From Bacteroidota bacterium (GTDB lineage Bacteria; Bacteroidota; Bacteroidia; Flavobacteriales; Flavobacteriaceae), in contig JABHYI010000121.1 of the NCBI GenBank assembly GCA_018656255.1, positions 1 to 6,417 of the forward strand: 6,417 nucleotides of DNA, written 5' to 3'. This document shows, in pieces, positions 6,369 through 6,417 of this stretch (its first letter is position 1; each line of letters begins with the position of its first letter). The notes under the pieces were generated by a model, which ran no database searches, had not been told where the DNA came from, and worked only from the letters and a program-made list of their open reading frames with translations. The position numbers were made by a program, and so were the translations under genes.

Positions 6369-6395
6369 TTAACTATTTTTTATAAAAATAGTTAA
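6369..6395. repeat. AT-rich inverted repeat next to the transglycosylase start codon
   Basis: TTAACTATTTTT (6369-6380) and its exact reverse complement AAAAATAGTTAA (6384-6395) flank a 3-base centre, TAT. On the minus strand its edge is 3 bases before the ATG at 6365. Neither strand shows a U-tract after it, so it does not look like a terminator. It could be an operator, or in RNA a hairpin near the start codon. The stem has only four G/C bases in all, so an RNA hairpin would be weak for its length. Confidence 0.6.
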
Positions 6396-6417
6396 TATTG
6401 ACTCAAAAAAATAAAAC

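Overview
The window looks like chromosome of a member of the Bacteroidota, most likely a marine-type Flavobacteriaceae. Four signs support this: low G+C; a secreted protein ending in a type IX secretion (T9SS) sorting domain, a system confined to this phylum; promoter -7 elements of the form TAnnTTTG with almost no Shine-Dalgarno sequences; and a short CarB of about 950 residues. It holds six genes: five on the minus strand and one on the plus strand. No tRNA, rRNA, CRISPR array, insertion sequence or phage gene is visible.

Layout from left to right. Positions 49-81 hold a bidirectional terminator. Positions 102-1357 (minus) hold a two-gene unit: a periplasmic ankyrin-repeat protein, then a T9SS-exported DOMON-domain protein, overlapping by 4 bases (ATGA). 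A terminator at 1455-1496 separates this unit from carB (1516-4368, minus), the large subunit of carbamoyl-phosphate synthase. Another terminator (4416-4451) lies between carB and rpmH (4471-4632, minus), the gene for ribosomal protein L34, which is only 53 codons long. A 179-bp divergent intergenic region (4633-4811) carries a textbook Bacteroidota promoter for rpmH and a -7 element for the plus-strand gene at 4812-5381. That gene encodes a small two-helix membrane protein with TPR-like repeats and an Arg/Gly-rich tail. It converges on a lytic transglycosylase gene (5418-6365, minus), whose start codon sits next to a long AT-rich inverted repeat.

CarB and L34 are core housekeeping functions (pyrimidine/arginine precursor supply and ribosome assembly), and the transglycosylase remodels peptidoglycan. 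The one pair that looks functionally linked is ankyrin plus DOMON. Both are predicted to be exported and are probably translationally coupled. The DOMON protein keeps a Met and a His placed like the axial haem ligands of b-type cytochrome DOMON domains. This recalls the periplasmic ankyrin proteins encoded beside haem catalases in other bacteria.

Most of the window is ordinary. The points most worth a second look are the ankyrin/DOMON pair, the CarB lacking its allosteric domain, and the inverted repeat at the transglycosylase start. I see no clear evidence of a wholly new system.
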